DNA of 64,000 nt from Staphylococcus canis (GTDB lineage: Bacteria > Bacillota > Bacilli > Staphylococcales > Staphylococcaceae), in NCBI RefSeq assembly GCF_016238445.1, contig NZ_JABANU010000009.1:1-64000 (forward strand). The letters run 5' to 3'. The notes under the pieces were generated by a model. The model was not told the origin of the DNA, ran no database searches, and saw nothing but the letters and a program-made list of their open reading frames with translations. A program made the position numbers and the translations under genes. This document shows positions 50,915 through 58,835 of the stretch, piece by piece (the first letter of the stretch is position 1; each line of letters starts with the position of its first letter).

Positions 50915-51760
50915 ATGATTCAAAGAGAGAAGAAAGAATGGTATTTAGAATATCATATTAATATCAATAGAGAAGGTTTATTAGGTGATGTTTCCAGTTT
51001 ACTAGGGATGATGGGTATCAATATTGGCGCGATTAATGGTATTGACAAATCAATACGTGCCTTTATTATCAAATCAGATAGTATTGAAAAGGTGAAACGC
51101 TTTGAAACGTTATTAAAAGAAATAGATGACATCTCACTTCGTGTATTACGAGAGCCAGAACTTAAAGATCGATTAGCTGTTAGACATGGACGTTATGTGA
51201 AACAAGATAAGCACAATAAAAAAATATTCCGCTTCGAACGAGATGATCTGGGTTTACTTGTAGATTTCATGGCAGAAATTTTCAAAGAAGACGGTCATAA
51301 ACTCATTGGTATACGTGGAATGCCACGTGTCGGAAAAACAGAATCGATTGTAGCGGGAAGTGTATCTGCGCATAAAAAATGGTTATTTATCAGTTCAACA
51401 CTAATTAAACAAACGGTGAGAAGCTCTTTAATTAAAGGAGAATATGATAAAGATCATGTTTATATCATTGATGGTGCTGTAACGGCGAGAGAACGTAATC
51501 CTAAACATCAAGAGCTGGTTAATGAAGTCATGACCTTGCCATCAGTAAAAGTGGTAGAACACCCTGATTTATTTGTGGAAACTAGTGATTATATCATGGA
51601 CGACTTTGATTATATTATCGAACTTAGAGCCGAAGAAAATCAAAAAATTGAATATGAAGCAATGAAACAAAAGACGGTAAAAAGTAAAAATAATCTTGAT
51701 TTTGGTGATCCTTTTGGAGGATTTGGAGATGGCTTCGGTGATGGATTTGGGTCATTATAA
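50915..51760 (+). CDS. ymfK: YmfK-like protein: ACT-like domain plus P-loop, glycine-rich tail
   Basis: 281 residues. The N-terminal stretch about 10-80 has the ACT pattern (INREGLLGDVSSLLGMMGINIGAI), suggesting small-molecule sensing. A P-loop GMPRVGKTES lies near residue 140, followed by a helicase/AAA-like core (DHVYIIDGAV). The last 25 residues are a Gly/Phe/Asp repeat (GDPFGGFGDGFGDGFGSL). The homologue is the DUF3388 family of Bacillus; function unknown. ATG 50915 follows AAGGGGTGAC. Confidence 0.8.
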   Translation: MIQREKKEWYLEYHININREGLLGDVSSLLGMMGINIGAINGIDKSIRAFIIKSDSIEKVKRFETLLKEIDDISLRVLREPELKDRLAVRHGRYVKQDKHNKKIFRFERDDLGLLVDFMAEIFKEDGHKLIGIRGMPRVGKTESIVAGSVSAHKKWLFISSTLIKQTVRSSLIKGEYDKDHVYIIDGAVTARERNPKHQELVNEVMTLPSVKVVEHPDLFVETSDYIMDDFDYIIELRAEENQKIEYEAMKQKTVKSKNNLDFGDPFGGFGDGFGDGFGSL

Positions 51761-51775
51761 AAGGAGTGAATGACT

Positions 51776-52168
51776 TTGAAATTAATTGGTGAGGTCTTAA
51801 AAGGTAAACGAGAAAGACTTGGTATGACATTGAATGAACTTGAAAAGCGAACACATATCCAAAGAGAGACGCTTGAAAAAATTGAAAAAAATCAATTCAA
51901 CGCACTCTCAAATCCTAATTATGCTAGAGGATTTATAATGAAATACGCACATGCAGTAAATACAGATACACGAAATCTTTTTAAACAGCATGAAGACGAG
52001 TTTCCAACCTCTTCCAATGATGCGCAAAACGCTTTGATTAATTTGTCACACCAACCTTACACAAATACAACTCATAAAGATTTAGAAGCGAAGCAATTAA
52101 GTATAATTATGGGTGTGTTTGTTGTGATTACAGCACTATTTTGGGGGCTATTAACATTTATGTTATAA
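51776..52168 (+). CDS. ymfM: RodZ-like helix-turn-helix membrane protein (YmfM)
   Basis: 130 residues. Cro/C1-type HTH_25 at the N-terminus (LKGKRERLGMTLNELEKRTHIQRETLEKIE) followed by NPNYARGFIMKYA, the RodZ pattern. A linker and one C-terminal transmembrane helix (about 108-129) end the protein; the periplasmic part of E. coli RodZ is missing. TTG 51776 is spaced correctly after AAGGAG (51761-51766), whereas ATG 51770 is too close. Likely a cell-shape or division factor rather than a DNA-binding regulator. Confidence 0.85.
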   Translation: MKLIGEVLKGKRERLGMTLNELEKRTHIQRETLEKIEKNQFNALSNPNYARGFIMKYAHAVNTDTRNLFKQHEDEFPTSSNDAQNALINLSHQPYTNTTHKDLEAKQLSIIMGVFVVITALFWGLLTFML

Positions 52169-52207
52169 TTGAACATTATGTAAAAGAAATTGAAAAGAGG
52201 AAAAGAA

Positions 52208-52795
52208 ATGAATTTACCTAATCAAATAACATTATTTCGTGTTATTTTAATCCCAATTTTTATGCTATTTGCATTAGCTCATTTTGGACTAGGTCATGTT
52301 CAGATATTAGGAGGTCAATCTGTACGCATTGAGTTTCTAATTAGTGGTATCATCTTTATTATAGCTTCATTAAGTGATTTTGTAGATGGTTATCTAGCGC
52401 GCAAATGGCAATTAGTTACGAATATGGGCAAGTTTTTAGACCCACTTGCAGATAAATTATTAGTATCTGCAGCGTTAATTGTATTAGTTGAGTTACAACT
52501 CACAAGTTCAGTTGTAGCAGTAATTATTATTGCAAGAGAATTTGCAGTTACAGGCTTACGTCTTTTACAAATTGAACAAGGTTTTGTAAGTGCTGCCGGG
52601 CAACTTGGGAAAATTAAAACAGCAGTTACGATGATTGCATTAATACTTATTTTATTAGGAGAGCCAATGAGTCAATGGATTGGTTTTTCACTTGGACAAG
52701 TGTTATTATACATCGGTGTGTTCTTTACAGTATTATCGGGTATCGAATACTTCTATAAAGGTAAAGATGTATTTTTACAAGATAAACGAAATTAA
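52208..52795 (+). CDS. pgsA: CDP-diacylglycerol-glycerol-3-phosphate 3-phosphatidyltransferase
   Basis: Makes phosphatidylglycerophosphate, the committed step to phosphatidylglycerol. The CDP-alcohol phosphotransferase signature D-G-x2-A-R-x8-G-x3-D-x3-D is complete: [28 protein letters not shown] (about 57-84). 195 residues with about five membrane helices. ATG 52208 matches the S. aureus start; the upstream in-frame start at 52190 is rejected. Uses the product of CdsA. Confidence 0.95.
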   Translation: MNLPNQITLFRVILIPIFMLFALAHFGLGHVQILGGQSVRIEFLISGIIFIIASLSDFVDGYLARKWQLVTNMGKFLDPLADKLLVSAALIVLVELQLTSSVVAVIIIAREFAVTGLRLLQIEQGFVSAAGQLGKIKTAVTMIALILILLGEPMSQWIGFSLGQVLLYIGVFFTVLSGIEYFYKGKDVFLQDKRN

Positions 52796-52800
52796 TTTGA

Positions 52801-52934
52801 GGGTTAGACTTAAGTATCTAAATAAGTGTAATAGAGCCAAGTTATGGCAAAAGACTATAGAGACATGCAAGTTCAATACTTCAGCTCTTGTGGCTATTAT
52901 GCTTAGGTTAAGTACTTAAAGGACTAACCCTTTT
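52801..52934 (+). ncRNA. Candidate structured RNA between pgsA and cinA
   Basis: GGGTTAG (52801-52807) closes with CTAACCC (52924-52930), then TTAAGTA (52810-52816) with TACTTAA (52913-52919). Inside, TAATAG (52829-52834) pairs with CTATTA (52894-52899) and CCA (52837-52839) with TGG (52891-52893). It ends in TTTTG like a terminator. The result is a nested, roughly 130-nt fold directly after the pgsA stop. No known riboswitch or tRNA pattern fits. It may be a 3'-UTR structure or a small RNA. Confidence 0.45.
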
Positions 52935-52972
52935 GTCATTGTTGTAATAATTAAAAATAAGGAGACTGAAAT

Positions 52973-54127
52973 ATGGATGTATGTATTATAGCTGTAGGAT
53001 CAGAATTATTATTAGGACAAATTGCGAATACTAATGCACAATATTTATCTAAAAAGTTAAATGAAGCAGGATATCATGTAAAAGAACATATTGTTGTAGG
53101 TGATAATCCAGAACGACTCGAAAAAGTGACGAAAAGAGCATTAGAACAATTTGATATTTTAATATTTACAGGAGGACTAGGACCGACTAAAGATGATTTA
53201 ACGAAACAAACAGTGGCCCAAACACTGCATAAAGAGCTAATAATTGATGAAGAAGCGCTAACTTATATTAAAAATTATTTCAAATCTCAAGATAAAGAAA
53301 TGACACCTAATAATGAACAACAAGCATTAGTTATTGAGGGCTCAACAGTTTTGAAAAATGAGGTTGGAATGGCACCTGGAATATTTTTAGAACATGAAAA
53401 TAAAAAAGTTGTCATGCTCCCTGGACCACCTAAAGAAATGAAACCTATGGTAAATAATGGTTTGATGCCTTTACTTCATCAAGAAGGGCACACAATCTTT
53501 TCAGAAGTGCTTAGATTTTGTGGTATTGGCGAATCACAAATTGAAACAGAACTCATCGATTTAATTGATCAACAAGAAAATCCGACGATTGCACCTTTAG
53601 CAGGTACGCATGAAGTAACTATTCGTTTAACTGCAAATGATGTTTCTGAAGCGGCAAGCCAAAAACGTATTGAACCAGTTAAGAATGAAATTTTAAGACG
53701 TGTCGGCACATATTACTACGGTTCTAATGACACGACCCCTGAGCGTGCAGTGATGGATCATCAGAAAAATCCGATTGCATTATATGATGGTGTAACACAA
53801 GGATATTTATATAGTAGATTGAAACAAGAAGATTTAAATCATGTATTGAAAGGTTATTTAATTGACCATGACGTATTTCTAGACCATAACCTTTCAATAG
53901 ATGAACAATTAAAGTATAGTGGATTCTTTATTCAACAATTATTTAATACATCTGAAGCGATTAGTATCCTCTCAAAAGGGAATACTGTATACGTCGGATT
54001 TGTAAAAGGAAATCAAGTATACAAACGTCAATTTAAAATGAGTCATGAACGAAATTTACAAAGAGACAGAAGTCAAAATTATGTGATGATTGAATGGTTA
54101 AATTGGATAAAATCACAACAAAATTAA
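52973..54127 (+). CDS. cinA: CinA family protein with degenerate C-terminal domain
   Basis: 384 residues. The N-terminal MoaB/MogA-like domain is clear: IIAVGSELLLGQIANTNAQ, FTGGLGPTKDDLT, PGPPKEM. The C-terminal half aligns with the NMN deamidase domain only by position. I do not find its usual AESxTGG active-site motif; the place reads ALYDGVTQGYLYS. The deamidase activity is therefore probably lost. AAGGAG precedes the ATG. Upstream of recA as in Bacillus and S. aureus. Confidence 0.9.
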   Translation: MDVCIIAVGSELLLGQIANTNAQYLSKKLNEAGYHVKEHIVVGDNPERLEKVTKRALEQFDILIFTGGLGPTKDDLTKQTVAQTLHKELIIDEEALTYIKNYFKSQDKEMTPNNEQQALVIEGSTVLKNEVGMAPGIFLEHENKKVVMLPGPPKEMKPMVNNGLMPLLHQEGHTIFSEVLRFCGIGESQIETELIDLIDQQENPTIAPLAGTHEVTIRLTANDVSEAASQKRIEPVKNEILRRVGTYYYGSNDTTPERAVMDHQKNPIALYDGVTQGYLYSRLKQEDLNHVLKGYLIDHDVFLDHNLSIDEQLKYSGFFIQQLFNTSEAISILSKGNTVYVGFVKGNQVYKRQFKMSHERNLQRDRSQNYVMIEWLNWIKSQQN

Positions 54128-54189
54128 GTAATTTGCTTCATTTTAAGGTACGTGTGTTCGTTTATATGGATAATAAGTTCGAAAAAATA

Positions 54190-54240
54190 CGAACAAATAT
54201 TCGCAAAATGTTTGTAATTTATGAAGAGAACGTGTATAGT
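54190..54240 (+). promoter_or_regulatory. recA promoter with LexA (SOS) box
   Basis: CGAACAAATATTCG (54190-54203) matches the Gram-positive LexA box CGAAC-N4-GTTCG except one base. It lies just upstream of -35 TTGTAA (54212-54217) and -10 TATAGT (54235-54240), 17-nt spacing. Damage induction of recA follows from this. Confidence 0.88.
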
Positions 54241-54277
54241 AAAAGTAAGTTAATTTCGTATTAGAGGAGGTCCTAGA

Positions 54278-55333
54278 TTGGATAACGAACGTCAAAAAGC
54301 TTTAGATACAGTAATAAAAAATATGGAAAAATCATTTGGTAAAGGTGCTGTTATGAAACTCGGTGATAATAAGGATCGACGTGTTTCAAGTGTCTCAAGT
54401 GGTTCTGTCACTTTAGACCACGCATTGGGCGTTGGTGGCTATCCGAAAGGACGTATTATTGAGGTCTATGGTCCTGAGAGTTCTGGTAAGACTACAGTTG
54501 CGTTACATGCAATTGCAGAAGTTCAAAAAAATGGTGGTATTGCGGCTTTCATTGATGCTGAGCATGCTTTAGATCCTGTTTATGCAGAAGCTCTAGGTGT
54601 AGATATTAACAATTTATATTTATCACAACCAGACCATGGTGAACAAGGTCTTGAGATAGCAGAAGCATTTGTACGTAGTGGCGCAGTAGACATTGTAATT
54701 GTAGACTCAGTAGCTGCACTAACACCAAAAGCAGAAATCGAAGGAGAAATGGGAGACACACATGTTGGTTTACAAGCGCGTTTAATGTCTCAAGCGCTTA
54801 GAAAACTTTCAGCAGCCATTTCTAAATCTAAAACTACAGCTATTTTTATCAACCAAATCCGTGAAAAAGTGGGGGTTATGTTTGGTAACCCGGAAACAAC
54901 ACCTGGTGGCCGTGCTTTAAAATTCTATAGTTCTGTACGTTTAGAGGTTAGACGTGCTGAGCAACTTAAACAAGGTCAAGATATCGTTGGTAATAGAACT
55001 AAAATAAAAGTTGTGAAGAACAAAGTAGCACCGCCATTTAAAGTTGCGGAAGTCGATATTATGTATGGTAAAGGAATTTCTCGTGAAGGTGAATTGATTG
55101 ATTTAGGTGTTCAATACGATATTGTTGATAAATCGGGCGCTTGGTATTCATATAATGGTGAACGTATGGGCCAAGGTAAAGAAAACGTTAAACAATTTTT
55201 AAAAGAAAATCCTCAAATTGAAGATGCTATTGATCGTCAATTGCGAGAAAAATTAGGTATTTTCGATGGTGATGTAGAAGAAAGTCAAGAAAGCCAAGAA
55301 GAACCTAAAACGTTATTTGACGAAACTGAATAA
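54278..55333 (+). CDS. recA: Recombinase RecA
   Basis: Strand-exchange protein and coprotease for LexA. Walker [10 protein letters not shown] (residues about 66-74), Walker [21 protein letters not shown]-binding loop L1/L2 with [22 protein letters not shown], and an acidic C-terminal tail. 351 residues. TTG start at 54278 follows AGAGGAGG. SOS regulated through the upstream LexA box and ended by a hairpin at 55354-55398. Confidence 0.98.
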   Translation: MDNERQKALDTVIKNMEKSFGKGAVMKLGDNKDRRVSSVSSGSVTLDHALGVGGYPKGRIIEVYGPESSGKTTVALHAIAEVQKNGGIAAFIDAEHALDPVYAEALGVDINNLYLSQPDHGEQGLEIAEAFVRSGAVDIVIVDSVAALTPKAEIEGEMGDTHVGLQARLMSQALRKLSAAISKSKTTAIFINQIREKVGVMFGNPETTPGGRALKFYSSVRLEVRRAEQLKQGQDIVGNRTKIKVVKNKVAPPFKVAEVDIMYGKGISREGELIDLGVQYDIVDKSGAWYSYNGERMGQGKENVKQFLKENPQIEDAIDRQLREKLGIFDGDVEESQESQEEPKTLFDETE

Positions 55334-55353
55334 TAATAGCTTAATTTGATAAC

Positions 55354-55402
55354 GGAGTAAATGAGAAGTCCTTTTGTTTAGGTTTCTCTATTTGCTCCTT
55401 TT
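55354..55402 (+). terminator. Terminator after recA
   Basis: GGAGTAAATGAGAA (55354-55367) pairs with TTCTCTATTTGCTCC (55384-55398) with small bulges, then TTTTATTTT. Confidence 0.8.
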
Positions 55403-55483
55403 ATTTTCAATAAAACGTAGAACAATTTGATGCATTATTGGCGGAAACCTTGATTTTTCACTTTTCAAAACGTACAATTGAAG

Positions 55484-55512
55484 TTGTATGATTCTTATTT
55501 TATTCATATAAT
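55484..55512 (+). promoter_or_regulatory. rny promoter
   Basis: -35 TTGTAT (55484-55489), 17-nt spacer, -10 TATAAT (55507-55512). The palindrome TACAA-N6-TTGTA (55473-55488) overlaps the -35 and could be an operator. Confidence 0.6.
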
Positions 55513-55565
55513 CATATAATTTTTATTGATATACAGTAGAAATCCTAGAAAAAGGAGGTGTTTGT

Positions 55566-57125
55566 GTGAATTTATTAAGCCTCTTACTCATTATATTGGG
55601 TATTATTCTAGGAGTTGTTGTTGGATACTTTATCGCCCAAAACTTGATACATCAAAAATTAACTCAAGCTAAGGGTACCGCTAGAGATATTATTGAACAA
55701 GCAAACAAAGAAGCAGAAAACCTGAAAAAGGAAAAATTAATCGAGGCTAAAGAAGAAAACCAATTGCTTCGTGAACGTTCAGAGAATGAACTTAGAGAAA
55801 GACGGGGAGAGCTTCAAAGACAAGAATCTCGGCTTCTTCAAAAAGAGGAGAATCTTGATCGGAAATCTGATTTATTAGATAAAAAAGATGAGATTTTAGA
55901 AGAAAAAGAGTCTAAGCTTGAAGAAAGACAACAACAAGTAGATGTTAAAGAGAGTAGTGTTCAATCTATAATAATGAAGCACGAACAAGAATTAGAACGC
56001 ATCTCCGGTCTCACGCAAGAAGAAGCGCGTGAGGAACAATTTTCACGTGTTGAAGAAGAATTGTCACAAGATATTGCGGTGTTATTTAAAGAAAAAGAAC
56101 AAGAAGCTAAAGAAAAAGTAAATCAAAAAGCAAAAGAACTTTTAGCTACTACAGTTCAGCGTTTTGCTGCAGATCACACTTCTGAATCTACAGTTTCTGT
56201 CGTTAATTTACCAAATGACGAAATGAAAGGACGTATTATCGGTAGAGAAGGTCGAAACATTCGTACACTTGAAACATTAACCGGTATCGATCTAATCATT
56301 GATGATACACCTGAAGCTGTTATTTTATCTGGATTCGATCCAATTCGAAGAGAAATTGCAAAAACAGCTTTAATTAATTTAGTTTCTGATGGACGTATTC
56401 ATCCAGGACGCATTGAAGATATGGTTGAAAAGGCTAGAAAAGAAGTTGATGAGATTATACGAGATGCTGGAGAGTTTGCGACGTTCGAACTGAATGTACA
56501 CAATATGCATCCAGATTTAATTAAAATTTTAGGACGGATGTATTATCGTACAAGTTACGGTCAAAATGTGCTTAAGCACTCAATTGAAGTTGCACACTTA
56601 ACAGGTATGCTCGCAGCAGAACTGAATGAAGATGTTTCTTTAGCAAAACGAGCAGGGTTACTTCATGACGTGGGTAAAGCAATTGACCATGAAGTTGAAG
56701 GTAGCCATGTTGAAATTGGTGTAGAACTCGCTAAAAAGTATAATGAATCTGAAACTGTAATTAATGCGATACACTCACATCATGGTGATGTTGAGCCTAC
56801 ATCTATCATTGCTATTTTAGTCGCGGCAGCAGATGCATTATCAGCTGCGCGCCCAGGAGCACGTAAAGAAACTCTAGAAAACTATATTAAGCGACTAGAG
56901 CGTCTTGAAGAAATCTCAGAAAGTTATGATGGCGTTGAAAAGGCGTTCGCAATTCAAGCTGGTCGAGAAATCCGTGTTATTGTATCACCTGAAGAGATTG
57001 ATGATTTGAAATCACATCGACTAGCACGTGACATTAAAAACCAAATTGAAAGTGAACTTCAATATCCAGGACATATAAAAGTGACAGTTGTTCGTGAGAC
57101 GAGAGCAATTGAATATGCAAAATAA
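55566..57125 (+). CDS. rny: Ribonuclease Y
   Basis: Membrane-anchored endoribonuclease that starts bulk mRNA decay. N-terminal transmembrane helix (residues 1-25), a long charged coiled coil (about 30-200), KH domain ([15 protein letters not shown], about 220) and HD domain ([15 protein letters not shown], about 360). 519 residues, normal. GTG start with AAAGGAGGTG upstream. In S. aureus the gene is also called cvfA and affects virulence gene expression. Confidence 0.97.
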   Translation: MNLLSLLLIILGIILGVVVGYFIAQNLIHQKLTQAKGTARDIIEQANKEAENLKKEKLIEAKEENQLLRERSENELRERRGELQRQESRLLQKEENLDRKSDLLDKKDEILEEKESKLEERQQQVDVKESSVQSIIMKHEQELERISGLTQEEAREEQFSRVEEELSQDIAVLFKEKEQEAKEKVNQKAKELLATTVQRFAADHTSESTVSVVNLPNDEMKGRIIGREGRNIRTLETLTGIDLIIDDTPEAVILSGFDPIRREIAKTALINLVSDGRIHPGRIEDMVEKARKEVDEIIRDAGEFATFELNVHNMHPDLIKILGRMYYRTSYGQNVLKHSIEVAHLTGMLAAELNEDVSLAKRAGLLHDVGKAIDHEVEGSHVEIGVELAKKYNESETVINAIHSHHGDVEPTSIIAILVAAADALSAARPGARKETLENYIKRLERLEEISESYDGVEKAFAIQAGREIRVIVSPEEIDDLKSHRLARDIKNQIESELQYPGHIKVTVVRETRAIEYAK

Positions 57126-57135
57126 TGATTAAATG

Positions 57136-57258
57136 AAAGTTAGAGTAAAAGACTTTATTGCCTCTATCCAGGTTTTAAAAGCTTTTATTCTAACTTTTTT
57201 AATGACATTAAATAAAAAATAAGGTTAACACACCAAAAATGTATTAACCTTATTTTTT
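57136..57258. terminator. Two hairpins between convergent rny and the 72-aa gene
   Basis: First: 57136-57151 with 57182-57197 (AAAGTTAGA.TAAAAG type pairing, one mismatch) and a run of T. Second: AAAAAATAAGGTTAA (57214-57228) with its perfect complement at 57244-57258, which has A's on the left and T's on the right and so can terminate in both directions. Confidence 0.85.
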
Positions 57259-57327
57259 GTTTGTTTAAATTAGACTATATTCAATAATTGTATATATGCT
57301 ATAACTTAAATACATATGATTTAAAAT

Positions 57328-57546
57328 CTATTCACAAAGTCCAAGTTCAGTATTTCGTAGCTCTTGTAATGCGCTAGATGTATCCATATTATTTGAAGAA
57401 ATGTTTGCATAACGTTCAGCAAGTCGATATGCATTGATATATAATTCAAGGCCATCTTTTGCGATATCTTCAGCGCTTTCTTTTTTAGACGGATTCGCTT
57501 TAACGACTAATTCAGCAAATTTTTCCGGATCGATATTAATTGACAT
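57328..57546 (-). CDS. Small protein of unknown function
   Basis: 72 residues, N-terminal MSINIDPEKFAELVVKANPSKKE, mostly helical by composition, no membrane segment, one Cys near the end. I do not recognise the family. It is the only minus-strand gene between mazG and the window end. The ribosome binding site AGGAG lies 13 nt before the ATG, a little far. It is flanked by a bidirectional terminator downstream and more than 300 nt of non-coding DNA upstream. Possibly staphylococcus-specific. Confidence 0.7.
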   Translation of the reverse strand: MSINIDPEKFAELVVKANPSKKESAEDIAKDGLELYINAYRLAERYANISSNNMDTSSALQELRNTELGLCE

Positions 57547-57900
57547 ACGTAAAAAACAACTCCTAAGTTTAATTTAATGAATGACATGTTTAAGGTTAGT
57601 TTATAGAACGTTAGCCTTTTTAATTTAAACTATTTACTTCTATATTCATTCTAACCTATCACATATTTACCCTAGTATATCAAAATTAATCATTCATCAA
57701 CTCATCGCGAGTAATACATTGAATGTACATTTAGAACGAATATGATTGTAAAATTGTATGCAATGGAAAGAATATTGGATTGTCTCGTTTATTGTTCATC
57801 ATAACATGTTGACATCAAACTTCAGAAAGTTAAAATAAACAAGAGAACAATTAGTAGTTGAGAATGGATCTACTAATGAATAGAGAGGACGTAACACGAT
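57547..57900. other. Intergenic region with promoters and a leader hairpin
   Basis: No gene is seen in these 354 nt. It holds the ymdB promoter (57809-57836) and a 7-bp hairpin TTAGTAG/CTACTAA (57851-57857 with 57870-57876) in the ymdB leader. Upstream of the minus-strand gene there is only a weak TATAAA-type -10. Confidence 0.6.
57809..57836 (+). promoter_or_regulatory. ymdB promoter
   Basis: Perfect -35 TTGACA (57809-57814), 16-nt spacer, -10 TAAAAT (57831-57836), about 65 nt before the ymdB ATG. Confidence 0.65.
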
Positions 57901-58692
57901 ATGAGAATCTTGTTTATTGGAGATATTGTAGGTAAGGTTGGCCGTGAAACAATAAGCACACTATTACCTAGAATCAAACAAAAGTACCGACCTACTATTA
58001 CAATCGTAAATGCTGAAAATGCAGCTCATGGTAAAGGTATCACTGAAAAAATTTATAAACAACTATTAAGAGATGGTGTTGATTTTATGACGATGGGTAA
58101 TCATACATATGGTCAACGTCAAATATATGAATTTATCCATGAAGCAAAACGTATGGTCAGACCTGCTAATTTTCCAGAAGAAGCGCCTGGAGTAGGGATG
58201 CGAATTATAAAAATTAATGATAAAAAGTTAGCGATTATTAACCTACAAGGGCGTAGCTTTATGGCTGATATTGATGATCCTTTTAAGAAAGCTGATCAAT
58301 TAATTAAAGCGGCACAAAAAGAAACAGACTATATTTTTGTTGATTTTCACGCAGAGACGACATCTGAAAAAAATGCTATGGGTTGGTATCTGAATGGACG
58401 TGTGAGTGCGGTAGTGGGCACACATACTCACATTCAAACAGCCGATGAACGTATTTTAGATGAAGGTACTGCATACATTACAGATGTTGGGATGACTGGC
58501 TATTATGATGGTATTTTAGGTATAAACCGTGATGAAGTAATTACACGATTTATCACAAGTTTACCACAACGACATGTTGTTCCTGATGAAGGAAGAAGTG
58601 TGTTGTCGGGAGTCGTAATAGATATGAATGGAGATGGAAAAGCGCAACGCATTGAACGCGTGCTCATTAATGATGATCATCCTTTTGAATAA
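57901..58692 (+). CDS. ymdB: YmdB family metallophosphoesterase
   Basis: 263 residues. Metal-binding motifs of the calcineurin-like fold: FIGDIVGKVGRE (residues 5-16), NAENAAHGKGI, MGNHTYGQ, DFHAETTSEKNAMGW and GTHTHIQTADERIL. The B. subtilis homologue hydrolyses 2',3'-cyclic nucleotides and influences biofilm and motility gene expression. The usual partner spoVS of Bacillus is not next to it. GAGAGGA precedes the ATG. Confidence 0.92.
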   Translation: MRILFIGDIVGKVGRETISTLLPRIKQKYRPTITIVNAENAAHGKGITEKIYKQLLRDGVDFMTMGNHTYGQRQIYEFIHEAKRMVRPANFPEEAPGVGMRIIKINDKKLAIINLQGRSFMADIDDPFKKADQLIKAAQKETDYIFVDFHAETTSEKNAMGWYLNGRVSAVVGTHTHIQTADERILDEGTAYITDVGMTGYYDGILGINRDEVITRFITSLPQRHVVPDEGRSVLSGVVIDMNGDGKAQRIERVLINDDHPFE

Positions 58693-58718
58693 AATATAAA
58701 GCAAGAATAGGAGGAATC

Positions 58719-58747
58719 TTGACAATTATATCCTCCATTAGTATGAA
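58719..58747 (+). promoter_or_regulatory. Possible korA promoter
   Basis: -35 TTGACA (58719-58724), 17-nt spacer, -10 TATGAA (58742-58747). It overlaps a small GGAGGA/TCCTCC hairpin (58711-58736) and lies before the terminator at 58754, so a transcript from here would have to pass that terminator. Confidence 0.35.
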
Positions 58748-58753
58748 TTTTAG

Positions 58754-58793
58754 AATAACCCATTAGATTTTAAGGAAAATCGTGGGTTATTTT
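58754..58793 (+). terminator. Terminator between ymdB and korA
   Basis: AATAACCCA (58754-58762) pairs perfectly with TGGGTTATT (58783-58791), followed by TT. The T tract is short. Confidence 0.65.
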
Positions 58794-58835
58794 GTTATGA
58801 TATTGTATGAATTAAACGTGTAGGAGGCTAAATCT

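Noticed and set aside
52829-52899. tRNA-like segment (a GTTCAAT stretch resembling a T-loop) between pgsA and cinA
   Set aside because: The flanking bases do not form a 5-bp T-stem, and no D-arm, anticodon arm or acceptor stem fits. It belongs to the larger nested fold.
52680-52919. 79-aa frame through the end of pgsA into the structured region
   Set aside because: Out of frame with pgsA, no start signal; the region is explained by RNA structure.
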